From Pristionchus mayeri (Eukaryota; Nematoda; Chromadorea; Rhabditida; Neodiplogasteridae): a stretch of 64,000 nt of DNA. The DNA lies in assembly GCA_036245805.1 (NCBI GenBank), contig BTRK01000006.1, positions 56,103,257 to 56,167,256 on the forward strand. The letters are read 5' to 3'. The translations under genes and the position numbers were made by a program. The notes below the pieces were generated by a model that saw only the letters and a program-made list of their open reading frames with translations, was not told where the DNA came from and did not search any database. Positions 9,827 through 19,400 of this stretch are shown here, one piece after another; position 1 is the first letter of the stretch, and each line of letters starts with the position of its first letter.

Positions 9827-10613
9827 CGAGTCTGTGAAGACGTTGATCGATTACACGACCACTATTTTCTTTTCGTACTATGCAAATAATGCGTGCACGA
9901 TTAAAAATAATATACACTAAATGATTCATGTGAATCACGGAGAAAGGGAGAAAGATAAACTGTTGACATTTCATGGAAGGAGAGGAGAGTCTAGCTTATC
10001 GTCTCTTCCTTATAGAGAGTGAATGTATACTTTATTTCGAAACATACAAGAAAAAACTAGATGTTCTTTCAAAAGTGCATGCAGGAAATGCGTGAAATTG
10101 TCTCGACCTAACTTGAGTAGGAGAGAAATTGTCCGTGATCTCTGCAGTGTGGCTGGGAATCGTCTCAGTTCTCCAGCAGAGGATCGAATTAGGAATTGTC
10201 ACCACTTTTGTCTTTCAAAACGTCCAACAACGCAAGATAAGTGAATCGATAGTAATGAATTTCGAAACATCTGAATGAATTAAAATAAACAATTCATCAC
10301 GTGACTGGAAAATATAGTCGAGATTCTCCTGTCCCTTACGACAAGGCCTAGTCTACCTAATTGGCTGCTTTTTTAAAACATTCATTATCCGGTTTGGCAG
10401 AGACCTACAAGTGCATACCATAATACGAAATATTTCGACCTCTCTTTCTCTCTCAGACATGTTGGTGATCACATCGTATCAGAACGAATTAGATCCTCAT
10501 TTGCGACCTTCACTCTCATTCAAACGAAGAATCTACATCGTCGGAGATCAGACACAGGTTTGGCAGGATACGTTAGGTACTTCGGTCGGATAACCGAGTA
10601 ACACTGTAGTTCG
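9827..10613. other. Intergenic region upstream of the minus-strand gene; no supported gene
   Basis: About 790 bp between ATG 9826 (-) and the candidate + start at 10614. ORFs here (for example + 10023-10244 and + 10411-10593) lack family motifs and convincing splice contexts. The region probably holds the 5' UTR and promoter of the minus-strand gene. I cannot point to a defined promoter element. Confidence 0.5.
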
Positions 10614-10689
10614 ATGAGCCAAATTCGCGATCCTTGGTCAGCTCTCGGAAAAAATGATAGGCCTTCTTTTGGGCATCCTGGCCGATTAG
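10614..10689 (+). CDS. Candidate first exon of an unrecognised + strand gene
   Basis: ATG at 10614 opens 25 codons (MSQIRDPWSALGKNDRPSFG, then HPGRL) ending at a strong donor TTAG|gtgagt in phase 1. The composition looks protein-like. The next T-rich stretch (about 11010-11070) ends in gctcgcgag, whose downstream frame continues in phase (AAADAVTRENFECEGEIIQC). It would be divergent from the kinase-like gene. No homologue recognised; weak evidence. Confidence 0.35.
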
Positions 10690-11076
10690 GTGAGTTGGAA
10701 TATGTGACTACTGTAGTTAGGTGGGTTACGGTAGTTTGGCTGGTGAGATAGGATAAGAACGGTTCACAATAACTACGTTATGAGCTCGAGATCACCACCA
10801 CACTCTTCACGCTCTAATAATTTCATTCCTCCAAAGTTGAGAGAGAGGGATAAAAATACGTCTCATTCCCAAAAGTATTCAGCATCAAACAAAGGTTATC
10901 TTACCTCTACCGTACCTTCCATCATTCATTCGTTTTAAAACAAAGGCTGGATGTCCTGTGACGAGCGAGTGCGTATGATAAAGTGAAATGAATACCTCCA
11001 CAATTGAATCTCTCTTTCTTTCCTTTCTTTCTCCATTCATTCTCTGCTCATTCTCACCTCCATTCGTGCTCGCGAG

Positions 11077-11424
11077 CGGCCGCCGATGCCGTCACAAGGG
11101 AAAACTTCGAGTGCGAAGGAGAAATCATCCAGTGCAAAGGGATCATTGAAGAAGAATGCGAAGACAACGAAGAGTTGGGTGGGAGATGGGGAGAGGGAAA
11201 GGATAGCGGAGGGGGCACTACGCCGGATGAGAACCCACCGGATGAGAACCAAAAATGGACCCTTCTGCAGAACTTTCACAGAAGTATTTTTGACACTGTG
11301 GGAGCCTACTGTGAACATGCAGGAGAAGGGTACATTTTTTAGTTCTCATACAGTGGGTTCTCATCCGACCTAGTGCCGCGGAGGGATCTCAAGGGAGGAG
11401 GGGAGGGGAGATTGGGGGAAGTGG
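11077..11424 (+). pseudogene. Candidate acidic exon split by the MITE
   Basis: From 11077 the frame in phase with the 10614 exon reads an acidic, Glu-rich segment up to GKDSGG at 11213, where the MITE begins. Read across the pre-insertion site (11213 to 11386) the frame stays open and meets a donor TGG|gtaagg at 11424. With the MITE present the frame ends inside it near 11342. The G/A-rich composition can create chance ORFs, so this is tentative. Confidence 0.28.
11206..11385. mobile_element. MITE with 25-bp terminal inverted repeats and 8-bp target duplication
   Basis: The element spans 11214-11377 (164 bp). The left TIR begins GGCACTACGCCGGATGAGAA (11214-11238) and the right TIR (11353-11377) is its reverse complement with two mismatches. 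It is flanked by an exact 8-bp duplication GCGGAGGG (11206-11213 and 11378-11385). The interior also pairs (accaaaaatggacccttctg against cagg-agaagggtacatttttt, and ttcacag against ctgtgaa), so nearly the whole element folds into one hairpin. An 8-bp duplication fits hAT, Merlin or P-like families; the GGCACTA terminus does not let me choose. It is non-autonomous, with no transposase. Confidence 0.9.
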
Positions 11425-11640
11425 GTAAGGAGAGATTTGATATGCTCCTCATTCAGAAGTCAACGAGAAACTAAGAACTGAGCATACGTATCGATGCAGC
11501 CATCTACATTCTATCGTGGCAAGTTAGGGGAGGGCGAGAGGAAGAGCGAGAAGGGGAGAGAGAGAGGGAATGAGCGAAAGTAATAAGTGCAAATTGAGGA
11601 CAAAGTGATGGAGACTTACTCGAATCAAATCTCTTCCATC
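11425..11640. other. Purine-rich non-coding stretch
   Basis: G/A-rich sequence with short runs of gggag and gagag (11521-11580). No ORF, RNA gene or inverted repeat that I can support. Confidence 0.5.
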
Positions 11641-11990
11641 TATAAGGTTGATGCAAAAGTCTTGTGGTTTTTTGTGACCCTACTTTGACCTATCATTATT
11701 TGCGTGTCTCCAATCTCAGTGACCAACAAACATAGCATTATTTAGTGGTATGCCCGAACTTTATTTGTACATATTCAATCAGACAGATCTTAAAATCAGC
11801 GCAAGAAATTATAATTGAAATAGTTGAAAATTGTGTACAAAATTTAGCCATCAATATATTCCTCTGGCAAGTAGCAGACAAAATTCATGAAACAACTTGA
11901 CATGGTTGTCTAAGAAGTACCATTCATACCATTTCAGGAAATATGTTAGATCTGGCGAATAGGTAAAGTTGAACCGAACGACATGATTGC
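11641..11990 (-). mobile_element. Degenerate mariner-like transposon remnant
   Basis: The sequence at 11642 (TAAGGTTGATGCAAAAGTCT, followed by a T-rich run) closely resembles the terminal inverted repeat of mariner elements, and it is preceded by a TA. Reading inward on the minus strand, 11941-11990 gives TYSPDLT, matching the YSPDL motif that holds the third catalytic Asp of mariner transposases. The frame continues to LLLARGIY and a stop near 11850. The catalytic core upstream is absent or scrambled. The opposite terminus was not found. It is a dead fragment whose inner part is shared with the palindrome arm. Confidence 0.6.
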
Positions 11991-12997
11991 GAAAATGAGC
12001 GATGAACGTTGGCTAGGTGTAACTTGTTCGGATTTTTTTCAGCAGAAACCAATGATACAGACTTCTACTTGAGTGGTCTACATTTAAACTGGAATATGCT
12101 ATATGAGAAACTTTCTGATAAAACTGAGCATTTCCACCTATAGGCCGTACAGCGAAAAATAAAGTGGGGATTTTAAGATCTCCCAACTTTTCACGTAGAA
12201 TTCGAAAATCGACCTTAGAAAGCCGTATCTCTGACTTCTGATTCCCGGTAACACGCCTCAACGGCGAGGTCGGTTGTCGTATCTTCTGAACGGCTCATCC
12301 AAACCCCTACATAGATAGTAATTCTAAAAGAACTCGACGACATAAGCATTTTTACTGCTAGAGGTTAAGGGCTAGCTCATCTGTGAAAAAAAGTTGTGGC
12401 CATTTAAAAAAATAAAATTTTCGTCCTGAAAAATTTTTTGTCGCGTGGTAAAAAATAAACGTTTTCAAAATATTCCTCATGCAAAAGTACCCTTAGCAAT
12501 GCGGCTTTCATCCCAAAAAGTATTCTTATATGAGTAGTTATATATAGCCGAATAGTCGGAGCTGCAGTTTCTCCAATATTTCGAATCATCTGTCTTCAAA
12601 AGTAAAGTTCCGTGTTTACTCCAAATACTGAAATATTTCACAAACACATTATTTCGAATGTATTAGACACATAGTCACGTCATAAAGACTGATTATATTT
12701 CATAATGGTGGTCCGGTAATTTTTCGATGAAGTTTTGAATCACACTATGGCGTTGCGTTTTGGCAACAATAAGTCAATAACAAAAGATTATTCAGCTGAA
12801 ATTTTGCAAACATGGGACAATTATTATATATTAAAGAAGATTAATGTATTTGGGAACCCTTCCTACACTTTACTAGTTAGCACACGTCCGATATTTGCAA
12901 ATTTCGTGATTCTGTCACATGAATTATCAATGATATCTGCCTCAAACATAATTATCAAAGTCTCTAATATGAAAATTCGGAATCTACGAGTGAAAGT
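11941..12997 (-). repeat. Left arm of a large palindrome (about 1.06 kb)
   Basis: Reverse complement of 13124-14185. The mirrored ORFs show the match: 12013-12261 (-) and 13865-14113 (+) encode the same 82 residues, and 12404-12589 (-) matches 13537-13722 (+) with few differences. The arm includes the YSPDL mariner piece at its outer end. Visible differences are single substitutions plus a 7-nt indel near 12720 (GCCTCAT present only in the right arm). The ORFs look accidental; no known domain. Confidence 0.9.
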
Positions 12998-13123
12998 ACT
13001 CCAGATTATCTGTTTATTTCGTGAAATTTGGGTAAACATATTGTTTCACATTTTTGCCCCATGGGTAGAAGGGGGTGAAAAAGTCGATATTACGGAAACA
13101 TCTGAAATCGATATTTCATATGT
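12998..13123. repeat. Palindrome spacer
   Basis: About 126 bp separate the two arms, so a single strand would form a roughly 1-kb stem with a small loop. No internal gene or TIR seen. Confidence 0.75.
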
Positions 13124-14185
13124 ATTTTCACTTGTAGAATCCGAATTTTCATATTAGAGACTTTGATAATTATGTTTGAGGCAGATATCATTGATAATTC
13201 ATGTGACAGAATCACGAAATCTGCAAATATCGGACGTGTGCTAACTAGTAAAGTGTAGGAAGGGTTCCCAAATACATTAATCTTTTTTAATATATAATAA
13301 TTGTCCCATGTTTGCAAAATTTCAGCTGAATAATCTTTTGTTATTGACTTATTGTTGCCAAAACGCAACGCCATAGTGTGATTCAAAACTTCATCGAAAA
13401 ATGAGGCTACCGGACCACCATTATGAAATATAATCAGTCTTTATGACGTGACTATGTGTCTAAAACATTCGAAATAATGTGTTTGTGAAATATTTCAGTA
13501 TTTGGAGTAAACACGGAACTTTACTTTTGAAGACAGATGATTCGAAATATTGGAGAAACTGCAGCTCCGACAATTCGGCTATATATAACTACTCATATAA
13601 GCATACTTTTTGGGATGAAAGCCACATTGCCAGGGGTACTTTTGCATGAGGAATATTTTGAAAACGTTTATTTTTTACCACGCGACAAAAAATTTTTCAG
13701 GACGAAAATTTTAATTTTTTAAATAACCACAACTTTTTTTCACAGATGAGCTAGCCCTTAACCTCTAGCAGTAAAAATGCTTATGTCGTCGAGTTCTTTT
13801 AGAATTACTATCTATGTAGGGGTTTGGATGAGCCGTTCAGAAGATACGACAACCGACCTCGCCGTTGAGGCGTGTTACCGGGAATCAGAAGTCAGAGATA
13901 CGGCTTTCTAAGGTCGATTTTCGAATTCTACGTGAAAAGTTGGGAGATCTTAAAATCCCCACTTTATTTTTCGCTGTACGGCCTATAGGTGGAAATGCTC
14001 AGTTTTATCAGAAAGTTTCTCATATAGCATATTCCAGTTTAAATGTAGACCACTCAAGTAGAAGTCTGTATCATTGGTTTCTGCTGAAAAAAATCCGAAC
14101 AAGTTACACCTAGCCAACGTTCATCGCTCATTTTCGCAATCATGTCGTTCGGTTCAACTTTACCTATTCGCCAGATCTAACATAT
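13124..14185 (+). repeat. Right arm of the large palindrome
   Basis: Inverted copy of 11941-12997. It ends at catat (14185) within the mariner-derived YSPDL segment. Outside that point the left side continues into mariner sequence, while the right side switches to a third copy of the inner arm. The duplication breakpoint is therefore inside the mariner fragment. Confidence 0.9.
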
Positions 14186-14187
14186 AC

Positions 14188-15448
14188 TGTGTCTAAAACA
14201 TTCGAAATAATGTGTTTGTGAAATATTTCAGTATTTGGAGTAAACACGGAACTTTACTTTTAAAGAAAGATGATTCGAAATATTGGAGAAACTGCAGCTC
14301 CGACTATTCGGCTAAATATAACTACTCATATAACACGCGTGTCGCCGAAGAATCAAATAAACGTAGGTACATTAGGAAAGTCGAAAATGAGATTGCATCA
14401 GTTTTCGATAGTCCTAAGGGTCCCTCACAAGATAGCGTTGAGCTTTGTTCCATATTATTTATGTTAAGGTCGCTTAAGGTCGTCAAAGTTTTCGAAACCT
14501 AAAAATGACCAACTTTGGAGCGGTACAGCTCTTTCCAAATTGAATTTGATGTTTAACCAAAACAGGGATCCGTTCCTAATAGCACGAGGAAGATACCAGA
14601 GCAATTGGCCCATCAATATTTTAATTTGCATTTATGCAAATCGATTAAAATAAATCATTTTCACCACAAATTCGGGCCCATGGATTTTTTTCATCAACCT
14701 CTAGAGCTCGGAAAGACGAATCGAATGATATGCTGTTCATATAGGCTACAGGGTTGCGTTCATGTTGTATAATCATAATAAGATTTTCCCGACCTCCCAT
14801 TTCAAAAGATATTCCATTGTTCTCCTCCTCATTTCCCACAAAGGAATGCCCTTTGTTAGACCCTCTCGCTCCGCACGCGCGGTGTGAAATGAGTGGGCGA
14901 GAATGGGAGAGAGTGGGAAATGAAGGGGAGAACCATGGAATATCGCTCGAAATGTGATGTAGGGAAGATCTTAAAATGATGATATCTCATGAACGCACCC
15001 CTGTAGCCTATATGAACAGCATATTATTCGCTTCGTCTTTCCGAGCTCTAGATGATGATGTAAAAAAGTCCATGGGCAATTTTGTGGTGAAAATGATTCA
15101 TTTTAATCGATTTGCATAAATGCAAATTGAAAGATTGATGGGCCAATTGCTCTTTTATCTTCCAAGTGCTATTAGGAACGGATACTTGTTTTGGAAAGAG
15201 CTGTACCGCTCCAAAGTTGGTGATTTTCGGCTGTCTAAAACTTTGACGGCCTTAAGCGACCTTAAAATTGATAATATGGAACAAACCTCGAAGCTATCTT
15301 GTGAGGGACCCTTAGGACTGTCGAAAAACGTTTATACTGGTATGGCTCAAAAAATATACCAGCCCGACCCATATTTTATTCGATTCTTAGGCGACACGCG
15401 TGACAAGCATACTTTTTGGGATGAAAGCAACATTTCCAGGGGTACTTT
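14188..15448 (+). repeat. Third, partial copy of the palindrome arm, interrupted by a fold-back element
   Basis: 14188-14333 is a direct near-copy of 13455-13600, and 15407-15448 continues it as a copy of 13601-13642. The two halves are separated by the insertion 14334-15402 and the 4-bp flank 15403-15406. The copy breaks off at 15448, where the satellite starts. The shared tttt/g at the join hints at microhomology. Confidence 0.85.
14334..15402. mobile_element. Fold-back element with arms of about 500 bp
   Basis: Left arm 14334-14838 and right arm 14914-15402 are inverted copies with scattered mismatches and small indels. The ends are CACGCGTGTCGCC and GGCGACACGCGTG, so each tip starts with the self-palindrome CACGCGTG. 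The centre (14839-14913) is GC-richer. It inserts into the third arm copy exactly where the uninterrupted copy reads ATAA|GCATAC; the flanks are ATAA on the left and ACAA on the right, which fits a 4-bp target duplication with one later change. No transposase ORF is present, so it would depend on another element. The superfamily is not identifiable from this. Confidence 0.8.
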
Positions 15449-16462
15449 TGTTCTTGACTATGCGAGAAGTGATTGGGTGATCAACGAATTTTGAACTGGA
15501 CGCATGACCATTTTGCAAAAACTGTGTATGGCAATGATCCCAGAAAACTATGGTATAACGACAATACCTTGTTTTAACAAATTTTCATAGGATCAGCCTT
15601 CTATCTAACTGGTCGAATGTTCTTGACTATGCGAGAAGTGATTGGGTGATCGACGAATTTTGAACTGGACTCATGACCATTTTACAAAAACTGTGTATGG
15701 CAATGCTCCTAGAAAACTATGGTATAATGAAAATACCTTGATTTAACACATTTTCATAGGATCAGCCTTCTATCTAACTGGTCGAATGTTCTTGACCATG
15801 CGAGAAGTGATTGGGTGATCGACGAATTTTGAACAGGACGCATGACCATTTTACAAAAACTGTGTATGGCAATGTTCCTAGAAAACTATGGTATAATGAA
15901 AATACCTTGATTTAACAAATTGTCATAGGATCAGCCTTCTATTTAACTGGTCGAATGTTCTTGACTATGCGAGAAGTGATTGGTTGATCGACGAATTTTG
16001 AACTGGACGCATGACCATTTTACAAAAACTGTGTATGGCAATGCTTCCAGAAAACTATGGTATAATCACAATACCTTGTTTTAACAAATTTTCATAGGAT
16101 CAGCCTTCTATCTAACTGGTCGAATGTTCTTGACCATGCGAGAAGTGATTGGGTGATCAACGAATTTTGAACTGGACGCATGACCATTTTGCAAAAACTG
16201 TGTATGGCAATGATCCCAGAAAACTATGGTATAACGACAATACCTTGTTTTAACAAATTTTCATAGGATCAGCCTTCTATCTAACTGGTCGAATGTTCTT
16301 GACTATGCGAGAAGTGATTGGGTGATCAACGAATTTTGAACAGGACGCATGACCATTTTGCAAAAACTGTGTATGGCAATGATCCCAGAAAACTATGGTA
16401 TAATGAAAATACCTTGTTTTAACAAATTTTCATAGGATCAGCCTTCTATCTAACTGGTCGAA
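15449..16462. repeat. Array-edge monomers with private variants
   Basis: The monomers at 15449, 16125 and 16294 share gatcaacgaatt, ttttgcaaaaactg and gcaatgatccc; the first two also share aacgacaatacc. Apart from these three copies I did not notice gatcaacg or gcaaaaactg elsewhere in the array. The spacing 15449 to 16125 is four monomers, suggesting a local 4-mer amplification at the border. Confidence 0.75.
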
Positions 16463-19400
16463 TGTTCTTGACCATGCGAGAAGTGATTGGTTGATCGACG
16501 AATTTTGAACTGGACGCATGACCATTTTACAAAAACTGTGTATGGCAATGCTTCCAGAAAACTATGGTATAATCACAATACCTTGTTTTAACAAATTTTC
16601 ATAGGATCAGCCTTCTATCTAACTGGTCGAATGTTCTTGACCATGCAAGAAGTGATTGGGTGATCGACGAATTTTGAACTGGACGCATGACCATTTTACA
16701 AAAACTGTGTATGGCAATGCTCCCAGAAAACTATGGTATAATCAAAATACCTTGTTTTAACAAATTTTCATAGGATCAGCCTTCTATCTAACTGGTTGAA
16801 TGTTCTTGACTATGCGAGAAGTTATTGGGTGATCGACGAATTTTGAACTGGACGCATGACCATTTTACAAAAACTGTGTATGGCAATGCTCCCAGAAAAC
16901 TATGGTATAATGAAAATACCTTGTTTTAACAAATTTTCATAGGATCAGCCTTCTATCTAACTGGTCGAATGTTCTTGACTATGCGAGAAGTGATTGGGTG
17001 ATCGACGAATTTTGAACTGGACGCATGACCATTTTACAAAAACTGTGTATGGCAGTGCTCCCAGAAAACTATGGTATAATGAAAATACCTTGTTTTAACA
17101 AATTTTCATAGGATCAGCCTTCTATCTAACTGGTTGAATGTTCTTGACTATGCGAGAAGTGATTGGGTGATCGACGAATTTTGAACTGGACTCATGACCA
17201 TTTTACAAAAACTGTGTATGGCAATGCTCCTAGAAAACTATGGTATAATGAAAATACCTTGATTTAACACATTTTCATAGGATCAGCCTTCTATCTAACT
17301 GGTCGAATGTTCTTGACCATGCGAGAAGTGATTGGGTGATCGACGAATTTTGAACAGGACGCATGACCATTTTACAAAAACTGTGTATGGCAATGTTCCT
17401 AGAAAACTATGGTATAATGAAAATACCTTGATTTAACAAATTGTCATAGGATCAGCCTTCTATTTAACTGGTCGAATGTTCTTGACTATGCGAGAAGTGA
17501 TTGGTTGATCGACGAATTTTGAACTGGACGCATGACCATTTTACAAAAACTGTGTATGGCAATGCTTCCAGAAAACTATGGTATAATCACAATACCTTGT
17601 TTTAACAAATTTTCATAGGATCAGCATTCTATCTAACTGGTCGAATGTTCTTGACCATGCGAGAAGTGATTGGGTGATCGACGAATTTTGAACTGGACGC
17701 ATGACCATTTTACAAAAACTGTGTATGGCAATGCTTCCAGAAAACTATGGTATAATGAAAATACCTTGTTTTAACAAATTTTCATAGGATCAGCCTTCTA
17801 TCTAACTGGTCGAATGTTCTTGACTATGCGAGAAGTGATTGGGTGATCGACGAATTTTGAACTGGACGCATGACCATTTTACAAAAATTGTGTATGGCAA
17901 TGCTCCCAGAAAACTATGGTATAATGAAAATACCTTATTTTAACAAATTTTCATAGGATCAGCCTTCTATCTAACTGGTCGAATGTTCTTGACTATGCGA
18001 GAAGTGATTGGGTGATCGACGAATTTTGAACTGGACGCATGACCATTTTACAAAAACTGTGTATGGCAATGCTTCCAGAAAACTATGGTATAATGAAAAT
18101 ACCTTGTTTTAACAAATTTTCATAGGATCAGCCTTCTATCTAACTGGTTGAATGTTCTTGACTATGCGAGAAGTGATTGGGTGATCGACGAATTTTGAAC
18201 TGGACGCATGACCATTTTACAAAAACTGTGTATGGCAATGCTCCCAGAAAACTATGGTATAATGAAAATACCTTGTTTTAACAAATTTTCATAGGATCAG
18301 CCTTCTATCTAACTGGTCGAATGTTCTTGACTATGCGAGAAGTGATTGGGTGATCGACGAATTTTGAACTGGACGCATGACCATTTTACAAAAACTGTGT
18401 ATGGCAATGCTCCCAGAAAACTATGGTATAATGAAAATACCTTGTTTTAACAAATTTTCATAGGATCAGCCTTCTATCTAACTGGTTGAATGTTCTTGAC
18501 TATGCGAGAAGTGATTGGGTGATCGACGAATTTTGAACTGGACTCATGACCATTTTACAAAAACTGTGTATGGCAATGCTTCCAGAAAACTATGGTATAA
18601 TGAAAATACCTTGTTTTAACAAATTTTCATAGGATCAGCCTTCTATCTAACTGGTCGAATGTTCTTGACTATGCGAGAAGTGATTGGGTGATCGACGAAT
18701 TTTGAACTGGACGCATGACCATTTTACAAAAATTGTGTATGGCAATGCTCCCAGAAAACTATGGTATAATGAAAATACCTTATTTTAACAAATTTTCATA
18801 GGATCAGCCTTCTATCTAACTGGTTGAATGTTCTTGACTATGCGAGAAGTGATTGGGTGATCGACGAATTTTGAACTGGACGCATGACCATTTTACAAAA
18901 ACTGTGTATGGCAATGCTCCCAGAAAACTATGGTATAATGAAAATACCTTGTTTTAACAAATTTTCATAGGATCAGCCTTCTATCTAACTGGTCGAATGT
19001 TCTTGACTATGCGAGAAGTGATTGGGTGATCGACGAATTTTGAACTGGACGCATGACCATTTTACAAAAACTGTGTATGGCAATGCTCCCAGAAAACTAT
19101 GGTATAATGAAAATACCTTGTTTTAACAAATTTTCATAGGATCAGCCTTCTATCTAACTGGTTGAATGTTCTTGACTATGCGAGAAGTGATTGGGTGATC
19201 GACGAATTTTGAACTGGACTCATGACCATTTTACAAAAACTGTGTATGGCAATGCTTCCAGAAAACTATGGTATAATGAAAATACCTTGTTTTAACAAAT
19301 TTTCATAGGATCAGCCTTCTATCTAACTGGTTGAATGTTCTTGACTATGCGAGAAGTGATTGGGTGATCGACGAATTTTGAACTGGACGCATGACCATTT

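Noticed and set aside
10447..10593. Possible exon after a ctctctcag acceptor, reading SYQNELDPHLRPSLSFKRR
   Set aside because: It has no in-phase partner exon or motif; kept only as a note.
11086..11373. + strand ORF starting MPSQGKTSSAKEKSSSAKG
   Set aside because: Its second half lies entirely inside the MITE, and the first half is low-complexity Lys/Ser in a purine-rich tract. The acidic alternative frame fits the splice phase better.
12013..12261. 82-residue ORF repeated in both palindrome arms (also 13865-14113 on +)
   Set aside because: Identity between the copies reflects the inverted duplication, not selection; no known domain or splice context is visible.
12735..13157. 140-residue ORF in the palindrome
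   Set aside because: It runs from one arm through the spacer into the other and has no family motif; it looks like an open frame in AT-rich repeat DNA.
15120..15494. 124-residue ORF across the fold-back right arm and into the satellite
   Set aside because: It crosses two structural boundaries (15402 and 15449), so it is a chance frame.
15449..15617. CENP-B box in the monomer
   Set aside because: The closest stretch (TTCGTCGATCACCC on the minus strand) lacks the required A and CGGG positions.
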